A DNA stretch of 64,000 nt from Candidatus Zhuqueibacterota bacterium. GTDB lineage: Bacteria > Zhuqueibacterota > Zhuqueibacteria > Zhuqueibacterales > Zhuqueibacteraceae. The notes under the pieces were generated by a model, which searched no databases, was not told the DNA's origin, and worked only from the letters and a program-made list of their open reading frames with translations. Of the stretch, positions 52,388-61,373 are shown piece by piece. A program made the translations under genes and the position numbers. The stretch lies in assembly GCA_022616415.1 (NCBI GenBank), contig JAKEEU010000091.1, positions 1 through 64,000 on the forward strand, given 5' to 3'. Every line of letters starts with the position of its first letter. Within the stretch, counting starts at the first letter, position 1.

Positions 52388-54799
52388 TCATTGCAAGGAA
52401 GCCGCGACGCGAAAGCCGAGATTATTGCTGCGAAAAGTCGGTGGCGCGCTGCGACGGTAGGACAGCCGCGATTTCGCCGGGGTATCGCCCCACGAGCCGC
52501 CGCGTATCGCTTTCTCGGTTCCGCGCGGCGGGCCGGCAGGGCGATTCCGTTCCTGTTTCTGATAATAATTTTCGTCGTACCAGTCGCTGCACCATTCCCA
52601 AACATTGCCGGTCATATCGTAGACACGCCAGGCATTGGCGCCGAACTTTCCGACCGGCGCGGTGTACGGGTAGGCGTCGTTATAATTGCGCCAGATAATC
52701 GGCCAATCCGGAAAAACTTTTTTGAGCGCCTCGTCGCCGATGTTGCCGCCGAGCGCCAGCAGCGGTGTGCCATTGCCCCAACTGTATTTGATCGTATTAT
52801 TGCCGCCGCGCGCGGCCAGCTCCCATTCCGCCTCCGTCGGCAAACGATATTTGAGCGGACCTTGTTGTGACAGCCATTCACAATACTTCACGGCATCCTG
52901 CCACGAGACGCCGACCACTGGATGATCGAGGCTGTACAACGCCGGCCCCAGCCTCTGATAAAAACGATCCGTGCCGGTTTGATAATGATATTTGCTCGCC
53001 GGATTCATCCACTCCGGCATGTTCACGCCGGTGGCTTTGACAAACGTCAAATACTCGCGGTTGGTCACTTCATATTGGCCGATCAAAAAGCTCGCCACGC
53101 GCACCAGATGCGCCGGTTTCTCGTTCGGATTGCCGTCACCAAACACGTCGCCGCGCACAAATTCGGTCTCTTTCACCAGCACCATGCCGGGAGCAATCAC
53201 CGGTGTTTTCAGCGCGCCGGTTTTCGTGGGAACCGGAGTTTTGTCAGTCAAGCGCCCATTCGCCGGCGTGCGCTCTTTCGGCTTGGTAGCATTGCGGCCA
53301 GCAGGGCTGGCAGATTTGTTTGTATTGCTCGCCACGCTAACCGTGCGATTGGCCACCGGCTTTTCTGTTTCCACGCGTGGCGGCTGACTGGGTTGACCGT
53401 TGCTCGTTGCCAATTGCACCGGCTTGATGGCACTGCTGTCGGCCGCATTTTCTTTTGCCGCCAGCCCGGCGCCACCATTCGTTGCCGGCGGTGCGGGTTC
53501 GTTTTCAACCGTGCGAGGCGGCGCCGGGCCGGGACGGTTCACTAATAGCGCCGTTTTTTTCTCTTGTACCAATGCTTTTGAGCTGGTCATGATGGCCGAG
53601 AAATACGCCGCCACGGCGGAGTCTTCCAGGATTTTCCAAACGAGCAAAGACGCGAGCACGACGAATCCGAAAAGAATGGCGACCGGTTTGCCGAGAGAGC
53701 GTTTTTTTGCCAGCGACCGCCACGACTGGTTGTGAGCCGTCACCGATGGTCGCAGCGGCAACAGCGCCTTTTCCTGCAATTTTTTTTTCACCGGCGCTCC
53801 GACAGGCGGCTTGGAGCGAGCGGAGTTCGGAGCGACCCGTTGTGCTTTTGCCGCACGGCGCAAAGCCATCAACCACTTGGTGACGTCGGCGGCATTGCGA
53901 GGCCGATGATCGGGCGACTTCGCCAGCAGCCATTGCACCAGCTCCGCCATGTGCCCGCTGACGCCGCTGATTTTCTCGTCGAGACGCGACGGCATTTGAT
54001 GAAGAATGGCGGCGCGCAGCTCGGTCTCGTTCATCGCGTCGAACGGCACACGCCCGGCCAGGCACTCATATAAAACGATGCCCAAGCCATACAAATCGGT
54101 GCGATGATCGACCGGCTCGCCGAGATACTGTTCCGGCGAACAATACACCGGCGAACCGATCCGCGCCTGGTAACGCGTCAATCGCGCATTCGATTCGAGC
54201 AGCTTGGCCACGCCGAAATCCACCACCTTGACGACCTCGATGCCCTTGCCGTCCTGAATCAGCATGATGTTGTCCGGCTTGAGATCACGATGAATCACGT
54301 TGTTCTCGTGCATGCAGTACAACGCTTCGCAAATCTGCAAGCCGATCGCGATCGTGTGCCCGAGATCAAGCGGCCCGTTTTTCTTGAGCAATTCTCCAAG
54401 CGACATGCCTTCGAGAAATTCCATGACGAGATAAACCAGGCCGTCCGGCGTTTCACCGAAGTCATGCACGGTGACGACGTTGGGATGCTTGATGCGCGCC
54501 GCGACGCGCGCCTCTTGATAAAAGCGCCGCCGGAACTCCGGATTGATCAACACTTCGGGCCGCACGAATTTGATTGCCACGAAGTCGTCGATAAACAAAC
54601 GCCGCGCGCGGAAAACGCTGCCCATGCCGCCTTCGCCCAATTTGCCTTCCAGGCGATATTTTTTGTCGATCACCATGCCGAAGCTCGGCTGCGGCAACGC
54701 TGAGATGGCGTCCGCAGATGGCGATTCGAGACAGACGTGCGTCAACGCGGTGTCGTAAGGCGACTTGCAATACGTGCAGGTTTTGATGGTCGTTTTCAA
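52388..54799 (-). CDS. Membrane Ser/Thr protein kinase fused to a sulfatase-modifying-factor domain
   Basis: An 803-residue protein. Residues about 45-315 are a PknB-type kinase: GEGGMGSVFRA, VAIKFV, the catalytic loop HRDLKPDNIM and DFGVAKLL in place of the strict DFG-APE. A membrane helix (PVAILFGFVVLASLLVWKIL, near 370) follows, then a low-complexity Ala/Pro/Lys linker. Residues about 545-803 are a formylglycine-generating enzyme (FGE/SUMF1)-like C-type lectin fold: GMVLVKETEFVRGDVFG, RLPTEAEWELAARGG, GNVWEWCSDWYDENYY, GFRVAASLQ. In kinase fusions this part is usually a ligand-binding sensor. It lies 6 bp after 54806. Confidence 0.92.
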   Translation of the reverse strand: MKTTIKTCTYCKSPYDTALTHVCLESPSADAISALPQPSFGMVIDKKYRLEGKLGEGGMGSVFRARRLFIDDFVAIKFVRPEVLINPEFRRRFYQEARVAARIKHPNVVTVHDFGETPDGLVYLVMEFLEGMSLGELLKKNGPLDLGHTIAIGLQICEALYCMHENNVIHRDLKPDNIMLIQDGKGIEVVKVVDFGVAKLLESNARLTRYQARIGSPVYCSPEQYLGEPVDHRTDLYGLGIVLYECLAGRVPFDAMNETELRAAILHQMPSRLDEKISGVSGHMAELVQWLLAKSPDHRPRNAADVTKWLMALRRAAKAQRVAPNSARSKPPVGAPVKKKLQEKALLPLRPSVTAHNQSWRSLAKKRSLGKPVAILFGFVVLASLLVWKILEDSAVAAYFSAIMTSSKALVQEKKTALLVNRPGPAPPRTVENEPAPPATNGGAGLAAKENAADSSAIKPVQLATSNGQPSQPPRVETEKPVANRTVSVASNTNKSASPAGRNATKPKERTPANGRLTDKTPVPTKTGALKTPVIAPGMVLVKETEFVRGDVFGDGNPNEKPAHLVRVASFLIGQYEVTNREYLTFVKATGVNMPEWMNPASKYHYQTGTDRFYQRLGPALYSLDHPVVGVSWQDAVKYCEWLSQQGPLKYRLPTEAEWELAARGGNNTIKYSWGNGTPLLALGGNIGDEALKKVFPDWPIIWRNYNDAYPYTAPVGKFGANAWRVYDMTGNVWEWCSDWYDENYYQKQERNRPAGPPRGTEKAIRGGSWGDTPAKSRLSYRRSAPPTFRSNNLGFRVAASLQ

Positions 54800-54805
54800 G
54801 CGTGC

Positions 54806-55804
54806 TCAGGGTTTTTTGATTGCGAAGCTCGGACCGATTTGAAAATTCAGATAATGAATAAACGCGTCGTCGTCCCGAAAAATATTGTATCCCAAAACGG
54901 GCTTGAGCCAAACCGCAGCGCCGAGAGGAATGAAATAAGATGCGCTCGTCGTCACGCCCCACTGCCGCTCGGAAACCGTGATGGTCTGGCGGCCTCCTGT
55001 GACAGTGAGTTGCGGCAAAAAGAGTCCCACGCCGGTATCCAACTGCAAGCGGCCGTTAAGACGCCAATTTAAAGCCGCACCGATTTTCATGAGCGAGCCG
55101 GAGGCTTTGACGCCGACGTCCAACAAACTCGATTCCACGCCGCTGCGCACGTTTAGCCAGGCGAAAGCGTAATCGAGATTCAGCGCCAATCGCTCGGCAA
55201 AGGGCAAGCTGCCATAAGCTTGCAGCGCGTAGCTGGCGGCATACGCGTGCGACATGTCGATCTGGCGCACGACCTCATTGTTGCTCGGATCGATGATTTG
55301 CACGCTCAGGTTGAGTCCGAGTGATTGTGAAACGTCGAAAAGCGGCTGCAAAACACCGCTGCTGAAACCAAGCATGATCGGATTGGCGCGGCTCCATGAC
55401 GGCGTTGCAGCGCCGCGCTCGACCGTTTCGATTTTGCCTTGGCGGGTCGCCACGGCTGTTTTGACGGCTTCGCGCGGTTTTTCCAACAACGGATCAGAAT
55501 TGCGTTTGCGCAGTTCGAGCACGTCACCTGTTTGAATTATGGCGTTATCGGCAAGCGCGAGCGTTTTGACGCCGGCCATCTTCGGCTTGACCACGACCAC
55601 TTCGACGCGACCGATCCAATACACAAAATCGCCGGCGTAGCGATTCACCTCGAAAACGTCACCGACGCGCAAGCCGGCGTTTTCGCCGCAATCGATGATA
55701 CCGGCGGCTTTATCAAATTGCAAAATTTTAATGACTGATTGCGCCGCCGACGGGGCGAGAATGCCCCATGCTAGCGAAAGGACCAGCAACAACCTCAACA
55801 TCAT
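54806..55804 (-). CDS. Secreted protein with an N-terminal cell-surface domain and probable beta-barrel
   Basis: A 332-residue protein with a signal peptide (LLLVLSLAWGILAPSAAQS). It is followed by a small beta domain (AAGIIDCGENAGLRVGDVFE, VEVVVVKPKMAGVKTLALAD and TGDVLELRKR) like the FlgT/YjbE C-terminal type. About 160-332 alternates amphipathic strands with aromatic ends (LALNLDYAFAWLNVRSGVES, LNWRLNGRLQLDTGVGLFLP, GPSFAIKKP), as in outer-membrane barrels. No family is assigned. It is co-transcribed with the kinase gene, so it may be a kinase-linked envelope sensor. Confidence 0.55.
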   Translation of the reverse strand: MMLRLLLVLSLAWGILAPSAAQSVIKILQFDKAAGIIDCGENAGLRVGDVFEVNRYAGDFVYWIGRVEVVVVKPKMAGVKTLALADNAIIQTGDVLELRKRNSDPLLEKPREAVKTAVATRQGKIETVERGAATPSWSRANPIMLGFSSGVLQPLFDVSQSLGLNLSVQIIDPSNNEVVRQIDMSHAYAASYALQAYGSLPFAERLALNLDYAFAWLNVRSGVESSLLDVGVKASGSLMKIGAALNWRLNGRLQLDTGVGLFLPQLTVTGGRQTITVSERQWGVTTSASYFIPLGAAVWLKPVLGYNIFRDDDAFIHYLNFQIGPSFAIKKP

Positions 55805-56606
55805 TTCACGTTTTACCTTGCAGATTGGGCAGTAAAAAGATCACCACACGACGGCCATCCTAGCTCACGAAATAGATCAATAAGCAAAAGGCTTGCCAGA
55901 CGCCGCCAGCATGATATGAAGATGGCCTGCGGCATTGCTGCGGAGAGCTGGCGGGATTGGGCACGTTGATCGTTCCATCGCGTACAAACCGTTGTTTCTC
56001 AAGATAGGCAAAGCACGAGCCGACAAAATCGTTTTATCGTTTCGCCTTAAACCGTGTTTGTGATGGAGCTGGAGCGGGATAAAATATGACCATTCTGTAT
56101 CAAGACGGCGCGTTTCATGTCTTTTTAAAGTATTTGGATTTTTCCGCATTACGATTTCGTGAGCCGCATTCCAAATCCGTAAACCTTGTAAGCGTGAAGT
56201 CGGGGCTTGGTGTGGAAGACGCCATTTCCTATCTTTTTTATAAAAAGCCATTTGGATCGTGCTCCAAAAGGCTTTTTCATTGCCTTCGTCCATTTGGACT
56301 ACGCGGCGGGTTTAAAATGGCGCGTAGAGAACAAGCGAAAATTGTGGTGGAAGATTTTTGTAAAAAGGGCCGCGAGCAAATTCATGAAGCGCCTGACATG
56401 GCACAAGTTTCAGCCCTGCTGGCTGCAGAAACCATGACAAGGGAAGATTGGGAATTAAACGGGGCAAAGTGTGTTGGGCGGATTTGCCCGTACCGGTTGG
56501 CAGAAGGCTAGTGCTTCTGCTTTCACGTGATCGCGCTTATCAGGTATGCTTTAAATCTTTCCCGATGCTGTGAAGATAACGTCAAAATTTAAACTTTCGC
56601 GCAGCT
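55805..56606. other. Region without a credible gene
   Basis: The interval has several open frames on both strands but none with a recognisable family, signal peptide or good start. One minus frame (LRIWNAAHEIVMRKN near 56180) faintly resembles a four-helix-bundle intervening-sequence protein. A plus frame from about 56317 (REQAKIVVEDFCKKGREQIH) looks moderately protein-like. Both are too weak to call as genes. Confidence 0.4.
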
Positions 56607-57551
56607 TTATTCTTTTCTTGGCAAAATCAAAGCGGGTTGCCCGGAAATTTTGATGGTCAAGCTCTGCGCGTGGCCGGCGTCCAAGTCAAACTCTGCCAAG
56701 CCGCCAACGCCTTTTATTCGGAAGGTAGCCTGTCCAATCGGAATGAGAGGGGCAATTCCAGCGCCCTGCATTTGCATGATGAGTTGATTGCCAAACGGCT
56801 CAATTCGTACTTTCATTTTCGCTGCCTCCGCTTCATACACCCCGATGAATTTCTCCCATTCAGTTTGGCTCATCGCTGTCGGCGGATGCTGCGTCGCCAG
56901 CGCTTTTTCCTCCGGCGGTTCGGCGATCAGACGGAGGAGAATGTTAATTTCGACTTCATCTCCCACGAAGATGCGATCCGCATAGGCTTTCGTGACTTTG
57001 CCGACCCCGTACTCCGTTCTATTGAGCAGCATCGGTCCGACGACGATCCCCATCTCGTGGTGCTTGGCATCTTTGAGCTCCCCGATGATGGAAAAAGGTA
57101 AAGCAATCTCCTTGGCGACGCCGTGCATGGTGAATGTGCCAATCGCCACCTCTTTGCCCTCGCGTTTCTCACAACGCCGACTTTTAAATGTAATTGCGGG
57201 ATAATTCTTCACGTCAAAGTATTGGGCGGATCGCAAATCCACGTCCCTTTTCTCAACGCCGGTGTTGATGCTGGTGGCCTTCATCACGACCTCGACTGAG
57301 CTTTGCGCAAGATTCGTGGCATCGTAAAGAATCGTTCCGAAAAATTCGTCGAAACGGCCTCTGACTTTCGTAATGCCCATGAATGGCACGGCAAATTCGA
57401 TGGAAGAGTGCATGCCATCGATGCGAAAGCTTACGGCTTCGCTTTTCCGCACGGAATTATTTTGTGAGTGAGGCGTGCTCAAAAGAGCGACATCTCCTTG
57501 CACGAGCATCAAGCCGCCAATTAAGATGAATTGAAGCCAGCGGTTCAACAT
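56607..57551 (-). CDS. YceI-family secreted protein with a C-terminal extension
   Basis: The ATG at 57551 has GAGGAG 7 nt upstream and begins a signal peptide (WLQFILIGGLMLVQG). Residues about 35-205 are a YceI lipocalin-like domain (SFRIDGMHSSIEFAVPFMGI, TKVRGRFDEFFGTI, AITFKSRRCEK, GTFTMHGVAKEIALPF). These usually bind polyisoprenoid or quinone lipids. The last 90 or so residues (FIGVYEAEAAKMKVRIEPFG on) are a DUF3471-like module like the one ending the sigma-factor fusion next door. It follows that gene by 38 bp, so they are likely co-transcribed. Confidence 0.85.
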   Translation of the reverse strand: MLNRWLQFILIGGLMLVQGDVALLSTPHSQNNSVRKSEAVSFRIDGMHSSIEFAVPFMGITKVRGRFDEFFGTILYDATNLAQSSVEVVMKATSINTGVEKRDVDLRSAQYFDVKNYPAITFKSRRCEKREGKEVAIGTFTMHGVAKEIALPFSIIGELKDAKHHEMGIVVGPMLLNRTEYGVGKVTKAYADRIFVGDEVEINILLRLIAEPPEEKALATQHPPTAMSQTEWEKFIGVYEAEAAKMKVRIEPFGNQLIMQMQGAGIAPLIPIGQATFRIKGVGGLAEFDLDAGHAQSLTIKISGQPALILPRKE

Positions 57552-57589
57552 ACTTTTCTCCTCGAGAATATTTGATGAGTGAGTTTGGA

Positions 57590-59464
57590 TCATTTGATCT
57601 TTTGGGCCTGCCCTTCATGTTCGGGATCGCGAAAAATCAAGTGGGAGATCTCTCCTTTTTTGTCCTTTACGAATGTGAGATGGCCGTAAAATTCCTTGAT
57701 GAAAAACTCGGTCTCTGATTCGGGAAATAACTCGTTCTTCTGCTCTTTGGCGACCGCAAAAAGCCGTTGTCCCTCCTTAGTGATAGTAACGGCGAATCCA
57801 GGATCGAATCCAAATTTCGCCGCAATATCAGGGGTGGGCGCATACTGCCCGACATACCCATCATAAACGTTGGAATCAATGGTGGCGACATTTCGCAAAA
57901 ACTTTTCCATCGTGACATAACCGAACCAGCGCTGAAATCCCAGCTTTTTATTGAGGGCGAGCATTGCGGGATTTGCAGCAGGCGTGAAGGCACGAATGGT
58001 TTGATAGCCGTGCGCCCGCGCATATTCAATGGCGCGCAGCTTGAGCGCGGTCGCCACGCCTTGCCGGCGATATTCTCGTTTCACGCCGATGAAGCCGCTT
58101 TTTGCGCCGCCTGGCAGCGCTTCGAAGAGTATCAAGTCGGCAAAGCCGATATAATCGGCGCCGTGCTTGGCGATGAAACAAGCGTCGGGCAAGACATAAC
58201 TTTTCTCAAACCAGCGCACGACGGCATCAAACGGGATGGGACTGAAAGGCCGGCGCTGAGGATCGTCGGCCTTCACAAGATTGAGAAACGCGTGCAGCTT
58301 GTGCAAACAATCAGGATCGTGCTGTCGCTCATCCACAAGTGTGGTGATGACGATGCCTCGCGCCGACACTTGCTCTCTGACGGGCAAAAAATCTGAAAGC
58401 TCCGCTTCCGATAAGATCAGGCGCAAATCCCAAACGCGGTTCGTTTCCACAAAGCCGCGCTCGGCAAGGAAAGCCAGTAGATCGGTTTGGGAGACATAGC
58501 TCCTCGCCCAGACGGTAATGGCGTTCGCTTCCCGCAAATCTTCCAGCAGTCGCTCGAGCAATAAGTCTCCCACACCGGCTCGCAACCACTTGGCGTTGGC
58601 GAGCAGGAACAGCCGGTAATTGGGGCGAAAAATGCTTTGCTCGATCACGCCGTAGCCGAGAATCTGCTTCGTGCCGGCGTGCTCGGCAACATAGTGCCGG
58701 CGCAGGTAGCGGGCTTCGTCAAATTGCCGGCGAGCGTGCAGCCACGCCTCGTCATCCGCGCGATAGTCGGGTTCGAGATCATAAGCGAGCGCGGAGATGT
58801 GGCCCCAATCCTGTTCAACAAAGGGCCGCAGCCGCGCGCTCACTTGTTCGACAAAGCTTTCATTGCGCGAGGGACGATGTTGTTCGAGGTCGTCTTTGAG
58901 CATGTCGATCATTCTTTGCTTCAAACGCCGGCGGGCGGTGTGCAACCGTTTGGCAACGGTCGTCACCGGCACCTCGAGAAATTCGCCGATTTCGTTTTGC
59001 GAATAATCATTGACATAGAAAAGCATGATGACGATGCGCTCGTGTTCCGGCAGCTCGCCAATCGCTTTCAGCACGTTTTCTTGCAATTCAAGTTTTTCAA
59101 CGCCGGCCATCGGATCAGAGTCGGAAGCAGGGAAATCAGCCGCCGACTCCAGCGGCAAAAATTCCAGGCGCTTGCCTCGCGTCAGACGATGGCATTGTGT
59201 GAACACGATTCGTTTGAGCCAGGCGGGAAACGCCTCCGGCCGCCGGAGCTGCTCGAGCTTTTGCCAGGCGGCGATGAAAGCTTCCTGCGCCGCTTCTTCG
59301 GCCAGATACGAATCGCCCAGCATGGCATAAGCGCAGCCGAAAGCCATATCTTGAAAGTGCACGAGCATCTCGCCAAAGGCGCGATGTCTCGCAGCAAGCG
59401 TGGCGTCCGGCGCCGTGGCGCGCAAAATCAGGGGTCGCGCATCTTTCATATTGCTGCTTTGCAT
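57590..59464 (-). CDS. ECF sigma factor fused to two GNAT-like domains and a DUF3471-like domain
   Basis: A 624-residue multidomain protein. Residues about 28-190 are an ECF sigma factor: region 2 GCAYAMLGDSYLAEEAAQEA through FPAWLKRIVFTQCHRL, and region 4 FYVNDYSQNEIGEFLEVPVT through RLHTARRRLKQRM. Residues about 210-360 and 365-525 look like two GNAT acetyltransferase folds, the second with GFIGVKREYRRQGVATALKL (acetyl-CoA loop) and NKKLGFQRWFGYV. Residues about 540-624 (YVGQYAPTPDIAAKFGFDPG) resemble DUF3471. The fused domains may sense a metabolite and control promoter choice. It lies 38 bp upstream of YceI. Confidence 0.85.
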   Translation of the reverse strand: MQSSNMKDARPLILRATAPDATLAARHRAFGEMLVHFQDMAFGCAYAMLGDSYLAEEAAQEAFIAAWQKLEQLRRPEAFPAWLKRIVFTQCHRLTRGKRLEFLPLESAADFPASDSDPMAGVEKLELQENVLKAIGELPEHERIVIMLFYVNDYSQNEIGEFLEVPVTTVAKRLHTARRRLKQRMIDMLKDDLEQHRPSRNESFVEQVSARLRPFVEQDWGHISALAYDLEPDYRADDEAWLHARRQFDEARYLRRHYVAEHAGTKQILGYGVIEQSIFRPNYRLFLLANAKWLRAGVGDLLLERLLEDLREANAITVWARSYVSQTDLLAFLAERGFVETNRVWDLRLILSEAELSDFLPVREQVSARGIVITTLVDERQHDPDCLHKLHAFLNLVKADDPQRRPFSPIPFDAVVRWFEKSYVLPDACFIAKHGADYIGFADLILFEALPGGAKSGFIGVKREYRRQGVATALKLRAIEYARAHGYQTIRAFTPAANPAMLALNKKLGFQRWFGYVTMEKFLRNVATIDSNVYDGYVGQYAPTPDIAAKFGFDPGFAVTITKEGQRLFAVAKEQKNELFPESETEFFIKEFYGHLTFVKDKKGEISHLIFRDPEHEGQAQKIK

Positions 59465-59580
59465 GAGAGGCCTCTATAAATAAGAGCCAAGTTTCTGACT
59501 AAACATGACCGGCAAATTTGCTATTTTATTTACGGAATATGCCCGATGGAGTTGGGGAAATCTGCTGTCGGGGTGATCGC

Positions 59581-60096
59581 ATGTCCGAATCGCAGCTAAA
59601 CCTCCTTCCCTCTTGCGCTTCTCAAAAAATCGATTTATTTTGCGGTGTGACAAAAAACTCAAAACACCGCGCTGTTGGTTGGTGTCTGCTATTCTGGCTC
59701 AGGCTCGCCGCCGTGCTTTTTGCCCAACCGCGCGACCTCCGTTTCGAGCACATTTCGGTGGAGCAGGGGCTTTCCAACTTCACCGTCAATGCCATTGCAA
59801 CGCTGTAAGCTTATGATTGGCCCGGCAACGTGCGAGAATTGGAAAACGTGATCGAGCGCGCCGTCATCGTCAGCCAAGGGAAGCAGCTCAAGCTGGATGA
59901 TTGGCTTCCTCACACGGAAGCAAGATTGGATGAGCCAACCGTTGTTACGTTAGAAGATATGGAGCGCAATCACATCTTTAAAGTTCTGGAGATGACGGAC
60001 TGGTGCATCAGCGGGGAAAGAGGCGCGGCGAAATTGTTGAACATCAATGCCTCGACGTTGCGGTCGAGAATGGAAAAGCTGGGGATTAAAAAATGA
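59581..60096 (+). pseudogene. Deletion fusion of a hybrid sensor kinase start and an NtrC-type regulator end
   Basis: From the ATG at 59581 a signal-like N-terminus is followed by RDLRFEHISVEQGLSNFTVN, the first strand of a two-component regulator propeller (Reg_prop) sensor, ending at TAA 59806-59808. In the same frame, immediately after the stop, [20 protein letters not shown] through [20 protein letters not shown] encodes the end of a sigma-54-dependent response regulator (GNVRELEN and the FIS-type helix-turn-helix). The intervening kinase and receiver-plus-AAA parts, several kb, are missing. Confidence 0.75.
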
Positions 60097-60459
60097 AATT
60101 CGAGCGATGATCCTTAATTTTGCATATACAAAAGTCAAACCCCGATTTTTCTTCTGTTGTTGAAATCAATTTAGTGGCCGTTTTAGCCTTACGATGCAAA
60201 ATCGATGGAAAAATCGCTTGCTTTTAAAAAATTTTCTTGTTTATTTGGCAAGGGAATTCCGATAGAAAACATTGTCGACAGAAGGGCAAGGTGTGATGTC
60301 AATGGCAAGCTTCTAATGAGATTATGGTGACTGAGCATTAATCTTGCACCCAAAACCGTTAGATTGCCCTGTTTTTGTATATAGCTAAGCGTGGGTGAAA
60401 ATGCGCGTTCTATCGTATAAACTGAGTTGGGCAGAAACATCAATAGTACAATTGTGCGT
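60097..60459. other. Gene-free gap before the defence-like operon
   Basis: This AT-rich stretch probably holds the promoter of the three-gene operon. A TGTATATAG string near 60378 is a weak -10-like candidate without a convincing -35 box. No repeat or RNA gene is evident. Composition changes here from the GC-richer chromosome to the AT-richer operon. Confidence 0.4.
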
Positions 60460-61362
60460 ATGCAGAACAATCAGATCTCACTTCCTATAAACGTTACTCA
60501 ACGCAGACATACTGAAACCAGCTTACCATTCTGGGAGGGCGAGACATTATCTGGAAAATCATGGGCAGTCTATCAAGGTCAAGCGAAAGATGTGCTGTCT
60601 GGAATAGACGATAATTCATTTGATTGTGTTGTAACATCCCCGCCCTATTACTGGTTACGCGATTATGAGACGGAAAACCAAATAGGTTTAGAGGATACAG
60701 TTTCAGAATATGTTAATGCACTTGCATCCGTTATGGACCAGGTACAAAGGGTTTTGAAACCTACCGGTGTCATGTTCCTCAATATTGGAGATACTTACTA
60801 CTCAGGAAAAGGCGAGTCAAAAGGTCAAGATCGCAAGAGCAAAAAACGAAGATTTGGTCTGAGAGCAGTAGATAAGAGTGGAGGACTTGGCATAGGTCTT
60901 CAACCCAAAACACTGATAGGCGTACCTTGGCGTGTAGCCATTGAGATGTCAGCAAGGAAGTGGACTCTGAGAAGCGCCATAATCTGGCATCGCGCCGGAA
61001 GGCTGAACGAAGCAGTCAAAGATCGACCGCGCCGTAGCTATGAATATATATTTATGTTTGTAAAGAGTAGGAGATATTACTTTAACCGAGATGCTGTTGT
61101 TGATCAGAACATTGAAGAAGATATGTGGACTATTACGGCACGCCCTCGGGCGACGCCAGGTATTAAAACCGCCCCGTTTCCAGATGAACTGGTAAGAAGG
61201 TGCCTCGATGTAGGGTGTCCGCCAAAAGGTTCGGTCTTAGATCCATTCGCGGGTAGTGGAACGACATTGCGAGTTGCTCTACAATCAAAGAGGTCTGCTA
61301 CTGGAATCGATCTAAATATCGACTTCTGCGAATACATGGTTACTAGTCTTCAAAAACTTTGA
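60460..61362 (+). CDS. Beta-class (N4-cytosine or N6-adenine) DNA methyltransferase
   Basis: A 300-residue methyltransferase with permuted motif order: the catalytic motif IV TSPPYY (59-64) comes first and the AdoMet-binding motif I DPFAGSGTT (261-269) last, the beta-class arrangement. TSPPYY/W followed by RDY is most like N4-cytosine enzymes. IIWHRAGRLNEAVKDRPRRS is the segment upstream of the target domain. The ATG at 60460 was chosen; a TTG at 60427 is less likely. The stop TGA sits 11 bp before the ATPase start, with GAGGTG between, so the genes are coupled. It probably protects host DNA from the downstream nuclease. Confidence 0.88.
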   Translation: MQNNQISLPINVTQRRHTETSLPFWEGETLSGKSWAVYQGQAKDVLSGIDDNSFDCVVTSPPYYWLRDYETENQIGLEDTVSEYVNALASVMDQVQRVLKPTGVMFLNIGDTYYSGKGESKGQDRKSKKRRFGLRAVDKSGGLGIGLQPKTLIGVPWRVAIEMSARKWTLRSAIIWHRAGRLNEAVKDRPRRSYEYIFMFVKSRRYYFNRDAVVDQNIEEDMWTITARPRATPGIKTAPFPDELVRRCLDVGCPPKGSVLDPFAGSGTTLRVALQSKRSATGIDLNIDFCEYMVTSLQKL

Positions 61363-61373
61363 GGTGTAACAGC

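Noticed and set aside
56086-56511. 141-codon plus-strand frame
   Set aside because: No family, poor start and overlapping frames on the other strand. Left as unresolved gap content.
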